A stretch of DNA of 34,272 nucleotides from NCBI GenBank assembly GCA_032718475.1, contig JAUCBJ010000830.1, positions 1 through 34,272 on the forward strand, written 5' to 3'. Below the pieces are notes generated by a model. That model searched no databases, had not been told where the DNA came from, and saw nothing but the letters and a program-made list of their open reading frames with translations. The position numbers and the translations under genes were made by a program. Positions 9,272 to 20,400 of this stretch are shown here, piece by piece. This DNA comes from Nemertoderma westbladi (lineage: Eukaryota; Xenacoelomorpha; Nemertodermatida; Nemertodermatidae). The stretch's first letter is position 1. Each line of letters starts with the position of its first letter.

Positions 9272-10632
9272 ATGAGTGGACCGAACGGGGGCGAAATTGT
9301 CATTTATGAACCCAAATTAGTCGAACCAGACGTCTATAGTATGGTAGTGGACGAGTCTAATAAGTCAACACAAGAGAAACGGGAAGCTTTGAGCCTCTAC
9401 AGGGCGTACAAATCGTACGAGAAAGGCGAGATCGAGGAGTTCGGTGGAAGGCTCGCGAGCCTACCATTTTATTGGATATCCTACGATCAAACTGAACCTA
9501 AGTAGATGACACCCGAGCTCTTCGATAGTATCACCTTTGCTCAGCATTTGTCGCAGAGACTACAAAGTACCTCATGTCGAGATGACGCAATAACCTCTGC
9601 CCCATCCTACCAAAGCGGTAGTACCAGTCGCGAGAACAACCAGCTTTCCTATTAGTATACCAAACCCGAGAGGAGACGACTTATGAGATCCCCATAGTTG
9701 AACACCCGGAGATCATTTCGAACGTGGATTTCCTCCCATCGGTTACGTTTGGCGATGTGTTAGAGACGGCGGAGTTGCGTAGAACAATAGTTCATAAAAT
9801 TGTACGCAACGTGCCTCCACATATTACAGACTTTAAGGAAGAGGATCGTGCGGGGACGAATATCGCACCTTGCATCCTGCGAGGGTATTTAGCGAAAACG
9901 ATTCGATTATGGATCGGAGTCGGCATGTTCAAAACCGACACCAACACCGACATTGCGACCAATTGGACGGGGAACCCTATTAGTTTCGATGAAGAAAAGT
10001 CTATAGGGAGAATTTGGAACCCTACCGACGATTTACTTGATAAAACGGATAATTAAATCCATGGACCTGGCTTGTAGCATAGAAGCTATAGGATGTTGCC
10101 AAAGGCCGTGTGTGACGTGGTACTTGATAAGAGTCGCATCAAGATCAGATCCGATGTACGGGAAGACCTTATTAGTGATTTCGCAGGAATGCCCGAGGAG
10201 GAGGATCGATTGCCTATGCCTTACGTGGATACTAGACCATTGTTGCTTTGGGCTATCGAGCAAGGATATTTTATGGAGTATAACACGCTAAAAACTGGAA
10301 CAGGTTATATCTCATGTTTAGTTGGGATTATAAAGAGAGTAAGAGGAGCAAATACACAGATGTATACGGTGAGGGAGATACCCTGAGATTATGCGCCCGA
10401 TGGATGTGCAAGACGCCCGTTGTTCTTTTTCCTAGCGTTTTAGAACCGCAGACAGCTCAACGCCGAAGTCCGAGCCCAGTTCGATCTCGACCACCACCCA
10501 GTCGTCTTAGGTGTCTTGCGAGCCTACCGTTAACGATCAACGCTCAGGAGAAGACATCAGAGACCAGTAGGACGAACTTTTAAACTCGTCAGGAGAACTC
10601 TTTGGAACTTTTTTGAAAGTATTTTAGTGTAA
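9272..10632 (+). pseudogene. Broken gene of unknown family, about 450 codons
   Basis: I do not recognise the protein. One frame opens at ATG 9272 (an in-frame ATG also lies at 9245), meets TAG at 9503-9505 and continues at once with ATG to 9655. A second frame is open from 9622 and carries on to 10632. It is broken only by stops at 10054 (TAA), 10075 (TAG), 10384 (TGA), 10441 (TAG) and 10531 (TAA). Both halves have varied, protein-like composition: an acidic N-terminal part, a central part around GYLAKTIRLWIGVGMF and RPLLLWAIEQGYFMEY, and a basic C-terminus rich in Arg. This suggests one former ORF of about 450 residues with one frameshift and several stops. An unspliced, compact ORF of this size fits a captured viral structural gene or a transposon gene, but that is inference. 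An alternative frame at 10340-10580 is rich in Pro, Ser and Arg and less convincing. Confidence 0.55.
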
Positions 10633-11099
10633 TTACTTTGAACTTATCAATCTTAACTATTTTGTAAATTTGAATTATATTGTAATATTATATCATGAAA
10701 TTGGAATTATTTGTTTGATTTGTTATTTGTCTTATTTGATAACCGAAAGCCCTTTTTTTATATTTTAGGCACTGAATTAGGTAATAATTTGTATTTGTAT
10801 GTATGAAAGTTTATAGTTACGTAGTATTTGCAATATTGAGTATGCAATATGTACGAACAGTGATTATTTTATATTTTAGGCCCCACTTAGACTTAAAGAG
10901 ATATCTTAGTAAATCATTTGTGTATCTCGATTGGTGAAAACAGTCTTACTTACTGTTTTCATGGAGCGGTGATGGATTATTTCACTGTTAGGTAGCAATT
11001 TATAGTACAGCGTAAAAACTTTCTAAAATCCGACGTATTTTGACTTAATTGTAGTAATGTAATATGCCTATTCCTATTAGTACATGTTAGTTCATCGGT
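10633..11099. other. A+T-rich non-coding stretch
   Basis: This lies 3' of the broken gene. The phrase TTTTATATTTTAGGC occurs at about 10755 and 10867. No ORF or RNA gene is seen. Confidence 0.45.
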
Positions 11100-11172
11100 G
11101 ACTCTATTGGCGCAGTGGTCAGATGGGTTAAGGCGTTGGTTGCATTGTAGGTCGGTTACCAGTCGGGAATTT
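11100..11172 (+). repeat. tRNA-like head of a degraded SINE (tentative)
   Basis: TTGGCGCAGTGG at 11107-11118 fits a Pol III A box of the tRNA-Ser/Leu type, and GGGTTAAGGCGTTGG follows as in those tRNAs. A weak B-box-like GGTTACCAGTC lies 45-50 bp downstream. The arms no longer fold into a clean cloverleaf. A SINE head or tRNA pseudogene is likelier than a functional tRNA. Confidence 0.35.
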
Positions 11173-11344
11173 GCATTTTTGGGCTATTAATTTTCGATTT
11201 GATTAAAACAGATAGGCAAATGAGGTGCGTACAACACGTGGAATGATGAGTTGGGCTAATCATAGGGCATCGAACATCTTATTGCTCCAATGTGAGGCCA
11301 TGGAATGTCCTGCAATGTTCTAGTGGATTCTATGTCCCAGATTT

Positions 11345-11354
11345 GCTATATAAG
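11345..11354 (+). promoter_or_regulatory. TATA-box-like element
   Basis: CTATATAAGG followed by a G+C-richer stretch and a CACAACTAACTAG segment about 30 bp downstream resembles a Pol II core promoter. No ORF follows closely, so it may be a solo LTR or a remnant promoter. Confidence 0.25.
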
Positions 11355-11379
11355 GGCCGGTTTGCCTTCGGTTATCACA

Positions 11380-13067
11380 ACTAACTAGTCTAATCATAGC
11401 TTACACACATTGACCCCTTACTTGTATCTCTTCGCTTAGTTTAGTTATTATTTATAAAGTGAAGTGATAAGTTTTGTTAATTACGTAAATATACCGTCAC
11501 TCTTGAACATGTATATTTCAAACAGTCCACCTTTGGGACAGCGAAACATTTGGGGAATGGCTGTCTAAACCGTTAGGCCGTCAGCAACGCAGGGAAAGAT
11601 GTCCACGACACACTAAGCACCCTCTTTAGATTCGCCCGCGCGCCCGTTCGAAATGCTCCACAAGACTTTGTTTGACCCCCTTGCCCGCCGTAAGACCAAT
11701 AGATCAGGGTAAGCGTGACGCCGTCCTGGGACGCTGTAAAATTTAGGATCAATTATTGCGGATAGCACATGTTCTGTAATTTGGTGATTTGCAATACTGA
11801 CAGTTCGGTCCCAGTTCACTTTGTAGTTTATACATTTGCACCCCCCCCCCCCCCCCCCCCCCCGTCTGAGCCCGAAATATTTGATCAGGCAAGGAGCATT
11901 TATGCTACCGGCACATGCTTGACCTAGGGAGGTTACTAATATCCTACCGCGCCTTGCCACTTACTGATAGGTATTAAGGTATTTATTGCTAACCACCGCA
12001 GTAACAAAGTTCTAGAATCAAATTAGTATACCAGATCAGCTAACGTACGGTAGCAATTAACACCTATTCTCTTATCTTACAACCAGAATCTGGTATTAGT
12101 GCCGATCACGGGTGTAGTTACTAACACCGTAATTGCCCGGTTGAGTTGTGGATAAGAAGGAGAGAGCTTGACGTCAGTTTGTAAGTATTGAGCCCCACAG
12201 AGCGCGACTAGCTTATTTTACTGTAGTACTGTAGCTAGCGCCCAGTATTGTTTTGGTCAGAATCACTAAAACCTAGTACAACGGAGTACACCAAAATTGT
12301 TTTATTCGTAACACACACACACACACCCCCACGCCCTAAAACATATACACCCCCTTCGAGATTCACTAGTTATTACTTACTTTAGGTTACTTTTCAGTAG
12401 GATCTACTCTGTAGTTCTACCATTCGTAGTTTGTAATTTTAGGAAATAATTGATATTTAGTTTTACCGCAAGAGAGCATTTACCCATTTGACTGCTATTT
12501 CTTCCTGTCAAAGTAGTAGTATTGTTACTTTGACTATTACTATTACTACTGATCGTACTTGTCAGTATTGTTACGCTAGTCTGTTAATCTACTAGCTCGT
12601 ATATAAACCATATAAATCACACCGCGGCAAGTTTACGGTATTTAGGTCCGTTAGCGATAGTTAGGATTCGCTGCGCGGGGATTGTTTTCCCGTGAGTTTG
12701 GTCTGTCACCGTAGACTGTACATCTGCCTCACCGGTTCGAGGCCGGGTATCCTGTTTTGTCTAGTTCGCCCGGGCATTTGACTCGCCCACTTATTAGAAT
12801 AGACACCAGGCTCCGTTCCTCGCCAGTAGTACTGTAGTTTGCGTATTTAGTATCTCTTTATTTAGACACCCTGGACTGGGATTTATTCTCAGATACTGTA
12901 CGAGCCCGTATACACTACTAGATCTTACAGTAAGATACATCGTTACTAGGATCCGGTAGGCGGTATACTACTGGACTTTTCATTAAATAAATTCAATTTA
13001 ACTACATTGGGTTACAACTCTAGCCCCATATATCGTAGAGGATAGGTCTAATTATGGGCAAAACTAT
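11380..13067. other. Non-coding stretch with simple repeats
   Basis: No supportable gene is present. It holds a 23-base C tract (11841-11863), a short AC repeat (12311-12326) and a TTAGCGATAGTTAGG ... GGTTCGAGGCC pair (about 12651-12745). That pair is reminiscent of Pol III A and B boxes but too widely spaced for a plain tRNA. The part around 12960-13020 (CATTAAATAAATTCAATTTA) has the look of an LTR 3' end, with no partner found. Confidence 0.4.
11841..11863. repeat. Poly-C tract, 23 bases
   Basis: An uninterrupted run of 23 C. The 115-codon minus-strand ORF across it gains a poly-Gly segment and is not considered coding. Confidence 0.95.
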
Positions 13068-13158
13068 TTGGGGACAACAGTCAAAAAGAGCTACCAACAG
13101 TCCCAACAGTCCGACAGTCAGAAAACAGTCCCAGGATAGTCTACCAACAGTCAAGGGT
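13068..13158. repeat. Irregular array of AACAGTC heptamers
   Basis: The words AACAGTC or GACAGTC recur about seven times in 90 bp with variable spacing. It is a degenerate short tandem repeat with no coding role seen. Confidence 0.6.
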
Positions 13159-13327
13159 TTCAAAAAATTTCCGATTATCTTAATAGATTACTTAAATTCG
13201 AATAATCAAAGTAATATCAGCTGATAGCCGTAACTAAGGAAATTACATCATTCTTACCATATACTGCAGTAGGCCTACGGAACCCATACAGTTGTTAATA
13301 ACACACGTTCGTGGGGACTTCGCGCAG

Positions 13328-13898
13328 CACGTAGTCGACAAGCCTTGGCATACGGTTCATATAGAGCAAATGGGGCATGTCTAGTTTGGACCCAATATCC
13401 CTTGCTATAAATGTATTCATTCGATATACAATCATATGTTAATCCGCTAGGTGGTGTCAAATTGTTATTCTGCAATTTCGTACTTACTGTACAGCAGTAC
13501 CGTACCGGTAGGCCTATGTCATTACTTCTGAGTCTCTAGCGGATCCCCAATTAAATGTCTTAACTTTTCAATTTCGTAAAAGATAGACTTCATGATTCTC
13601 TACAGGCCACCAAAATTTCAGCTCAGGAAAATGAGGCCTTCTCGAGAAATTTAACATTTTCTAAAAACCACATAATCTGTCGTAGCTGACGTCAGACTGC
13701 ATGATTTTTCACCAAACTTTACAAACTTTCTAAACTTTCTCTCTACTACTTACCTACTAAGTTTGGTTCAATTCCGAATGAGCGATGCCGAGAAATTCGC
13801 GTTCAAACATTTACCAGACGGACGGACGGACAGACAGACAGACGGACATGCCCCATTTGCCCTATATGAACCGTATGCCAAGGCTCGCCGACTACGTG
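13328..13898. mobile_element. Small inverted-repeat element with GGAC-rich arm
   Basis: The 54-bp arm at 13328-13381 is the reverse complement of 13845-13898 with three mismatches (core GCCTTGGCATACGGTTCATA). The right arm is preceded by a GGAC/AGAC simple repeat (13815-13847). No ORF with transposase motifs lies between them. The form suits a MITE or fold-back element, possibly with ends further out than the arms. No target-site duplication could be fixed. Confidence 0.6.
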
Positions 13899-14088
13899 TC
13901 TCGCCCCACAGTATTCAGGTATTATGGAACCGGGAACGGCAAGGGTGTTGGTCTAGTTTTGTTTGCGGTACTGACACAAGTCAACACATTCAAACATTGG
14001 GCATTATATTGTGACAGAATAACCGTCATTGTACCGCAATATCAGATCAACTTTGATAATATACGGAAATGGGTACAGTATACGGACA

Positions 14089-14182
14089 TTTCGTCCAGGA
14101 TATTTCGTCCCCGGGCTTTTCGTCCCGGACATTTCGTGCCGGGCTTTTTGTCACGGGCTTTTCGTCCCGGACTTTTCGGTTT
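14089..14182. repeat. Degenerate array of TTTCGTCC units
   Basis: Six or so imperfect copies of a 16-bp unit (TTTCGTCCCGGGCTTT and variants) occur in tandem. Many invertebrate genomes carry similar arrays at the edges of non-autonomous transposons. Confidence 0.75.
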
Positions 14183-14289
14183 CAGGATCAATTTTTCAAT
14201 GTTTTCAGGGATACTCATTTTAATGCAATATAAACCAAATCGCTCATTTAACGTGAGTGAAACTTATAAATTAGTCACAGGTTTTTTCA

Positions 14290-14378
14290 GATAGGCCTAC
14301 ACCTTCAACAGATTCCCACTTATTCCCAGGTCTTGTCAGATAGGCCTACACCTTCAACAGATTCCCACTTATTCCCAC
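14290..14378. repeat. Tandem duplication of a 49-bp unit
   Basis: GATAGGCCTACACCTTCAAC and the next 20 bp occur at 14290 and again at 14339, nearly identical. Confidence 0.85.
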
Positions 14379-14734
14379 GTACCCTTATTCGATTCAATCT
14401 CGTCATATTTTGTAAATATTGCTTGATATATCTGTATATCATATATATTAATTATATATAATTTGCTAATTTGTAATTATATATAGTCCAGAGTTTTTTT
14501 TTCTAAATATGTTAGTGAAATTTATAAATACAAATAGTGATTTCTAAAATTTTTAAACTTGTTTAGAAATATTTCTAAAATTAAATATTGCAAACAACGA
14601 ATTGATAAATATAAACTTTACTACAGCGTTTGAAATAAAAACTCCTGTAAATCAAAATTTAAGATTAACCATATTTAATTAATTATTAATGTTGTTTGTT
14701 CCTTATTGTTCGTTCATTCACCAGAATCGAAAAC

Positions 14735-14965
14735 TTGATCCTCTAAATCTGATTCATCTCCTCCAGCTTCATTTGTACCAACTTCTATAATATCGAATAA
14801 ACTCCCTCATTTCTCGTGGTATTGTTTATTTCTAAGTAGATCGACATCGACTGTGTTAGGGTCTACGAGTGTTTCACTGACATTCCCATAATTTACAGTC
14901 TTATAAATTTTATACTTATTTTACTGTCCCAACACCCCAATCATGTGGAATATTCTTTCCCAATA
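14735..14965 (-). pseudogene. Possible remnant of an unknown coding region
   Basis: Read on the minus strand, a segment with protein-like composition (around KLMPFLLGKNIPHDWGVG) ends at a stop. A second frame then continues with an acidic tail (around GGDESDLEDQVFDSGE) ending in TGA near 14735, with one internal stop. This could be the C-terminal end of a decayed transposase or host gene. I do not recognise it, and the region is short enough for chance. Confidence 0.25.
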
Positions 14966-15063
14966 AAAATGGCATTAATTTACCAAAGCTGCATTATATA
15001 GGGTAGTAGGTCTTTATTAGTTTAATATTTCGGTATAGATTACGTAGGCCCTCGCCCCACTGG

Positions 15064-15319
15064 TAACTCATGAGTCGTATGTCATAAATCGCTTTCAGAT
15101 TTTGTCTGAGTCCGTCGATGTCAAAATCAAAAGTAGGAATATATCTCCGGTGATCTACTGGTACAGTAAGTCATAAGTCTTTTCTTAAAAAATATAAGAT
15201 GCGCCTAACATTTACTGGAAAACCATAAATTGCTGTACAATATTTTCTGGCTTGCTGCTACCCAAAGTAACCAATAATCACAGGCCTCTTGCCGGATATA
15301 ACTCATGAGTCGTATGTCA
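15064..15319. repeat. 21-bp direct repeat, two copies 235 bp apart
   Basis: The 21-bp copies at 15064-15084 and 15299-15319 are identical (core CTCATGAGTCGTATGTC) and contain the palindrome ACTCATGAGT. The DNA between them is non-coding. Confidence 0.8.
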
Positions 15320-15743
15320 AAAGATGGAACAGGAAGCACTCCCAATTAAACCAATGTGTTCCATAATTTAATTTGACTTATGACATACTGTACGACATAC
15401 AACTTACCAGTACAATGCCGTATGGTTGAATAAAGTAGAAAACAAAGCAATACAGGAAGTAATGCATGAAGTTTTCAAAATTAATCTTTCAAATTCGTCA
15501 TTGGGCAAATTATTTTGGTTTTCTAAATAAATTAGAGATTTTCTAAATTTTTCCTCGCCGTTTAGAAACTTTTCACAGCGGACATTTTGAAAAAAAAACT
15601 CTGAATACACAAGATGAAAAAATCCTCCGTTATTCTCAGCGTCAGCAATAATATTTATTTAAATTTTCGGGCGCTGTAATATATGGTAGCGCCCATATCC
15701 ATGACTATTATATATGATAAAGAGGGTATGTTATTAAATAACA
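15320..15743. other. Non-coding stretch before the 6.6-kb element
   Basis: It has a short minus-strand ORF at 15404-15610 of no known kind and a small hairpin, GGGCGCT ... AGCGCCC, at 15669-15694. Nothing else is seen. Confidence 0.35.
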
Positions 15744-15745
15744 TA

Positions 15746-15824
15746 CAGTCCCGCTCTCAAAAAGCATTCCTTTGATCAAACATTGATCAAACTTTGATCA
15801 AACATTGATCAAAGTTTGATCAAA
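15746..15824 (+). repeat. Left 79-bp terminal inverted repeat
   Basis: Exact reverse complement of 22277-22355. It starts CAGTCCCGCTCTC right after TA. Confidence 0.95.
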
Positions 15825-16300
15825 TATTGAAATGAACCAGGCTTATAAATCCTACCATTGAGTTCTACCAAAGGCGCTGCACTTCAAAGTCTTGATTCCC
15901 ACTGAGCCGTGTGTCAATCAAGCAGCCCTCTCTCTCTCTCTCTCTCTCGCTCTCCCTGTGTGTGTAATGCTCTATGTGCTCTGTAGGATGTCTGCAGATC
16001 ACACAGGACACCACGTCCATATCATGTACGCTATAGCCGTTATTTAAACCGGAACGCGTAGGTTATAATAATTTACAGCGATTATCAGAAAATAACAGCC
16101 GCAATTGAATCTCCACTTGGCGGTGTGGTGGTAATGAATGCAAGGGCGGGTAGGGGCTGTGTGGAGTTTAATTCTGAACTAATTGTATGTGTATTGTATA
16201 CGTTATTGTATGTAGTGTATTGTGTAATTGTATGTGGAAACTAATTGTAGCTAAGCTGTACCAGTAATGGGCCTGTTCTCACACTCTGTTCTTCATACAC
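15825..16300. other. Interior of the 6.6-kb element, left of the LINE
   Basis: Non-coding. It holds a CT microsatellite (15928-15948) and the left copy of the direct repeat at 16102-16183. Confidence 0.45.
16102..16183 (+). repeat. Left copy of a direct repeat flanking the LINE
   Basis: This segment and 21149-21233 share GAATCTCCACTTGGCG and GTGTGGAGTTTAATTCTGA with matching order and spacing, in direct orientation. They are too long and too diverged to be a target-site duplication. They look like two copies of an older repeat. Confidence 0.75.
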
Positions 16301-16578
16301 TTGTGGTGACAGCACGGTGAAATCGCATACTGTGAATCACAGCATTTGGGTTGTTGTTACAGAGATGCGAGTAAAGCAGTTACAGTGAACTGTATGCATA
16401 GCACTAGCATAGCACTTATTCCAGGACATTGGTGTAGAATTACAATCAGACAATTAGGCCTACTGAATTACAGTACCGATATTGGACCGATATTATATTT
16501 ACTTTACAACTGGACTGAACTTTACGACTGAATTATTTATCTGGCAGTATCGACATCGAGAAAATATTGTAGAGCGCA

Positions 16579-17457
16579 ATGGCTAAAGCCCCCACCAAAG
16601 AGAAGAGCAGCTGGACTAATCAGTCGGTCTGTTGCACAGAGTGTGACGTTATTTGGACAGATATCAGGTATATGAAGTCGACGGCGGCGGCGGAAACCAT
16701 AAAGAACAGCGAGTTTCTTTGCGGAATCTGTGCCGCAGGTACAACAGCAACACTCCGGAAACAGATTGCCGAACTGCGGAGCAAAACAGCGATAATAACG
16801 GAATCGATATCAGGCGACGGCGACGAGGATAATCCGATCTCCTGGTCGTCAGTCGTATCCCGGCGAAAAAAGAGACAAGCGGGCGGCATTGTTCAGCCGA
16901 GTAATGTTTCAATCATTGCGAGAGAGTTGCAGAATGAAGTAAAACTTCAAGAGGGGAAGAAAAATAACCTCGTCGTAAGTGGTGTTCCAACAAGTTCTGA
17001 TCTTAGTGACGAGGAAATAATTGTCGACATCGCACTCGATATAGGAGTGGAGCTGTCAACAGTTGATGTCATTAATACTAAACGGATTGCCCCTTATTCG
17101 AGGGCCAAAAGAAATCAAGAAAGAATTGGGTCAACTCAAACCCATAATTCAAATGCTCATCTTCGGAAGATCGTGGTTACCCTCAGCCCGGAAAATCGGC
17201 GACTGCTCCTGTAGTCTTCCAAGAAGCTCAAGGACTCGCTACGTCATGGTTCAGTTTATGTCAATCCAGATCTTACTGCGGCTGAGCGGAAGGAACAGTA
17301 TGAACTTCGTGAGGCTTTGCGACAGAAACGCGTTAATGCGCCTGCGAAACAATGGATTATCCGCCGCAATCAAGTAGTTGAATTATCCAACAGACGTTCG
17401 TCACCAGCTGCTATGAGAGCCGACGATTCGGTTGTAGCCGTTGAGGGAATGGACTGA
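16579..17457 (+). pseudogene. LINE ORF1 (nucleic-acid-binding protein) with an in-frame TAG
   Basis: ORF1 proteins of this group bind the element's RNA. The frame starts at ATG 16579, meets TAG at 17212-17214, then continues in the same frame with clearly related sequence to TGA at 17455-17457 (about 292 codons in all). Residues 18-53 hold two CxxC pairs (CTEC and CGIC), a remnant of the PHD-like finger common in CR1 ORF1. A short coiled-coil-like segment follows (about 54-70). The region from NNLVVSGVPTSSD (about 133) onward resembles the RRM-like domain of this family. The part after the TAG (HGSVYVNPDLTAAERKEQYE) is the expected ending, so the TAG is a single lesion or a read-through site. 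It shares its frame with ORF2. Confidence 0.8.
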
Positions 17458-17478
17458 CTGGTGGATGCCGACTTTGAA

Positions 17479-20400
17479 ATGACCTCAACAGAACGTGTCA
17501 TCCAGACCTCGCAAGTTCCGGCCTCGCCAGTCCGGGCCGGGCTTGTTCCGGTGTCGCCAGCCACCATGGCCTCCTCGCCATTTTGGGCCATCCCAGCCTT
17601 GCCAGTCCGGGCCTCCACAGTCTCGCTTGTTCCGGCGTTGCCAGCCAATACGGCTTCGCCAGTTCTAGCCTCACCAGTCCATGCCTCAACAGCATCTCCA
17701 GTTCAGGCCTCTGCGACCTCGCCGGAAGTCTCAGACACAGTTTCCACAGCATCTGTTCAGTCACCCCCGGACCCCGGTTCCACAGCAAGAAAAATTAACT
17801 TTTGCCTTTTCAACCCACGATCAGTATGTAATAAATCCGACTTTATAAAGGACTATATTGTTGACAATAATGTTGATGTTATGGCAGTAACAGAGACTTG
17901 GCTGACTGGGACTGATGATGATGTGTGGATTACAAAAAACATTTGTCCTCTTGGCTACCGCATTATCCATCGACCACGGATTTATCGTATTGGTGGAGGA
18001 ACTGCTTTAATATATAAAGATTCTCTCAATGTAAAACTCGGTTCAACTAATAATGACTATGTAACTTTTGAAGTATTGGAGTTATTGCTTCATCAGGAAA
18101 GATCACTATGGAGAATCTACGTGATATATAGACCATGCCCAAGTAGTAAAAATGGCTTGAACGTTGGAAACTTTATGGAGGAATTTTCCACCTTTCTAGA
18201 ACATGTTACTACAACTACTGGGAAATTATTGATAGTTGGGGATTTTAACTTTCATGTGGATGATAAGAATGATAAGGATGCACAGAATTTTTTGGAACTC
18301 TTAGACTGCTTCGGTTTCACACAACATGTAAATGAACCAACACTCATAGCCGGTCATACTCTGGATCTGATTATATCACCTACTGAGGAGAGCCTGGGTA
18401 CCAATACGATACACATACGTGATATTGGATTATCAGATCATTTTACAGTCATGTTTAACCCTGATTTTGACAGTCATAAACATGATAATCTCGGAATGAA
18501 GACATTCAGAAAGTATTCACACGTGGATATTGAATCATTTTGTGAAGATATTCTTGGTTCAAATTTAGCATGTTCACAGACGGAGTACAGCCTGAATAAT
18601 CTAGTGACTGGATATCACGACGTACTGGCGGATTTGCTCGATCAACATGCACCACTTATACAGGTAACCAACAATAAACGGCCATCAGCCCCATGGTACT
18701 CGGTAGAGATTGCAGATCAGAAGAGGATTCGGCGCAAGCTCGAGAGGAAAAACAGCCGGAGAGATTCAAATGAGACTGACAAGATATTATACCGTGAGAA
18801 ATGCAAAGAGGTCGCTGATCTCATAACGAGAACAAAGCAGAATTACTACAGAGAACTTGTTGCGAGTCCTGGTATCGATACACGCGACTTATTTAAGGTT
18901 ATTAATAAAACTTTGCATCGTGAACAGAGTACTTGTTTACCACAGCACGACTCTGAACTAGACTTGGCAAACAATTTTGCCGACTACTTCGATGGTAAGA
19001 TACAAAAGTTACGAGACGAGTTGGATAACTACAATGTTGATCACACTACTCAGTCTTCCCCAGTCACTGATGACTTCAACATCGAGCAAAATGCAACATT
19101 TGCAGTATCAACGGACATTCCAAAGCCAGTATTTGACAAGTTCGATTCTGTATCACCTGATGAGGTTAACGACATGTTAAAGGACATGAAGTCAAAGACA
19201 AGCCAAACTGACCCAATTCCAACCTGGATGGTAAAACGCTCCATCTCAGTCTTGCTACCAATACTAGTTGCGATTGTCAATCTATCTTTGTCTCTTGCGA
19301 AATTTCCACAGTCTCTAAAAGATGCTGTCTTGACACCAATATTGAAAAAACTTAATTTAAATCCCGAGTTATTAAAGAACTTTCGACCTGTGTCAAATTT
19401 GAAGTTTCCTTGCAAACTGATAGAAAAGGCCGTCGCCATTCAACTAATAAAGCATCTTGAAATTAACAACCTATATGAGCCCTTGCAAAGTGGTTATCGC
19501 AAATGGCACAGCACTGAGACGGCATTGCTCAGGGTTCACAATGATATGCTCTGCGGAATCGATAATGGTAGCGCTGTATTGCTGATTCAGTTGGACTTGA
19601 GCTCTGCCTTCGACACCATAGAACATGAGAAGCTACTTAATATACTGCAGAGAGACATTGGAGTGACCGGCGATGTTCTCTCATGGTTCAAATCGTACCT
19701 GTGTGATAGAACTCAATCAGTCTCAATAGGAAGTGAACGTTCTAGAATATTTAAACTGCGTTATGGTGTCCCACAGGGTTCGGTCTTGGGCCCATTGTTA
19801 TTCATCATCTACATGCAGTCTCTAGGGAATGTTATCCGGAAGCACGGTCTATCGCATCACATATATGCGGATGACACCCAAATTTATATATTATTTAAGC
19901 CTGAACAATATTTACAAGCGAAATCAGTCACTGAAGAATGTTTGAAAGAGATTCAGGAATGGATGAGGGAGCACTTCTTGAAGTTGAATACCGATAAAAC
20001 TGAAACAATTTTGTTACAATCACGCTATGCGGCACCTCCACATCACATGAATGGTGCAATACAAGTGGGTGATGATTTGGTGCCAATAAGCGAATGGACT
20101 AAGAGTCTAGGTGCCATTTTTGACACCAACTTCACAATGGTTAGACATATAAACGCGACCGTGCGATGTTGTTTCTTTCATTTAAGAAGAATCGCGAAAA
20201 TCAGAAACTGTTTTGACAGTCGTACCTTGGAAACAATGGTGCACACGTTCATTACCAGTAGATTGGACCAAAACAACTCTCTTTATTATGGTCTACCAAA
20301 GAACCTTATCGGCAAACTACAGAAAGTTCAAAACGCCTCAGCACGTCTGATAAAACGCATCCACAAGAGAGATCCTATTACCCCTACACTGAAGGAATTA

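Larger units (their letters stand above)
13899..14734. other. Non-coding stretch with two short tandem repeats
   Basis: It contains the TTTCGTCC array and the 49-bp duplication listed separately, followed by A+T-rich sequence. The 169-codon ORF starting at 13785 runs across the inverted-repeat arm and the array and is judged an artefact. Confidence 0.45.

Noticed and set aside
11-10855. Similar phrases TATTGAGT(C/A)TGCAATATG at 11-37 and 10830-10855 as possible long-range repeats
   Set aside because: Only about 25 bp with several differences in A+T-rich DNA. Similarity does not extend, so chance is likely.
11613-11960. 115-codon minus-strand ORF with a poly-Gly segment
   Set aside because: It owes its length to the 23-C tract and has no family resemblance.
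12651-12745. Possible tRNA gene
   Set aside because: A-box-like and B-box-like words are present, but about 80 bp apart, and no acceptor or anticodon stem could be paired.
13785-14294. 169-codon plus-strand ORF
   Set aside because: It crosses the inverted-repeat arm, the GGAC repeat and the TTTCGTCC array. The protein text is repeat-derived.
14487-15607. CAGAGTTTTTTTTTC in inverted orientation as ends of an element
   Set aside because: The match is mostly a T tract and stops after 15 bases. No target duplication was found.
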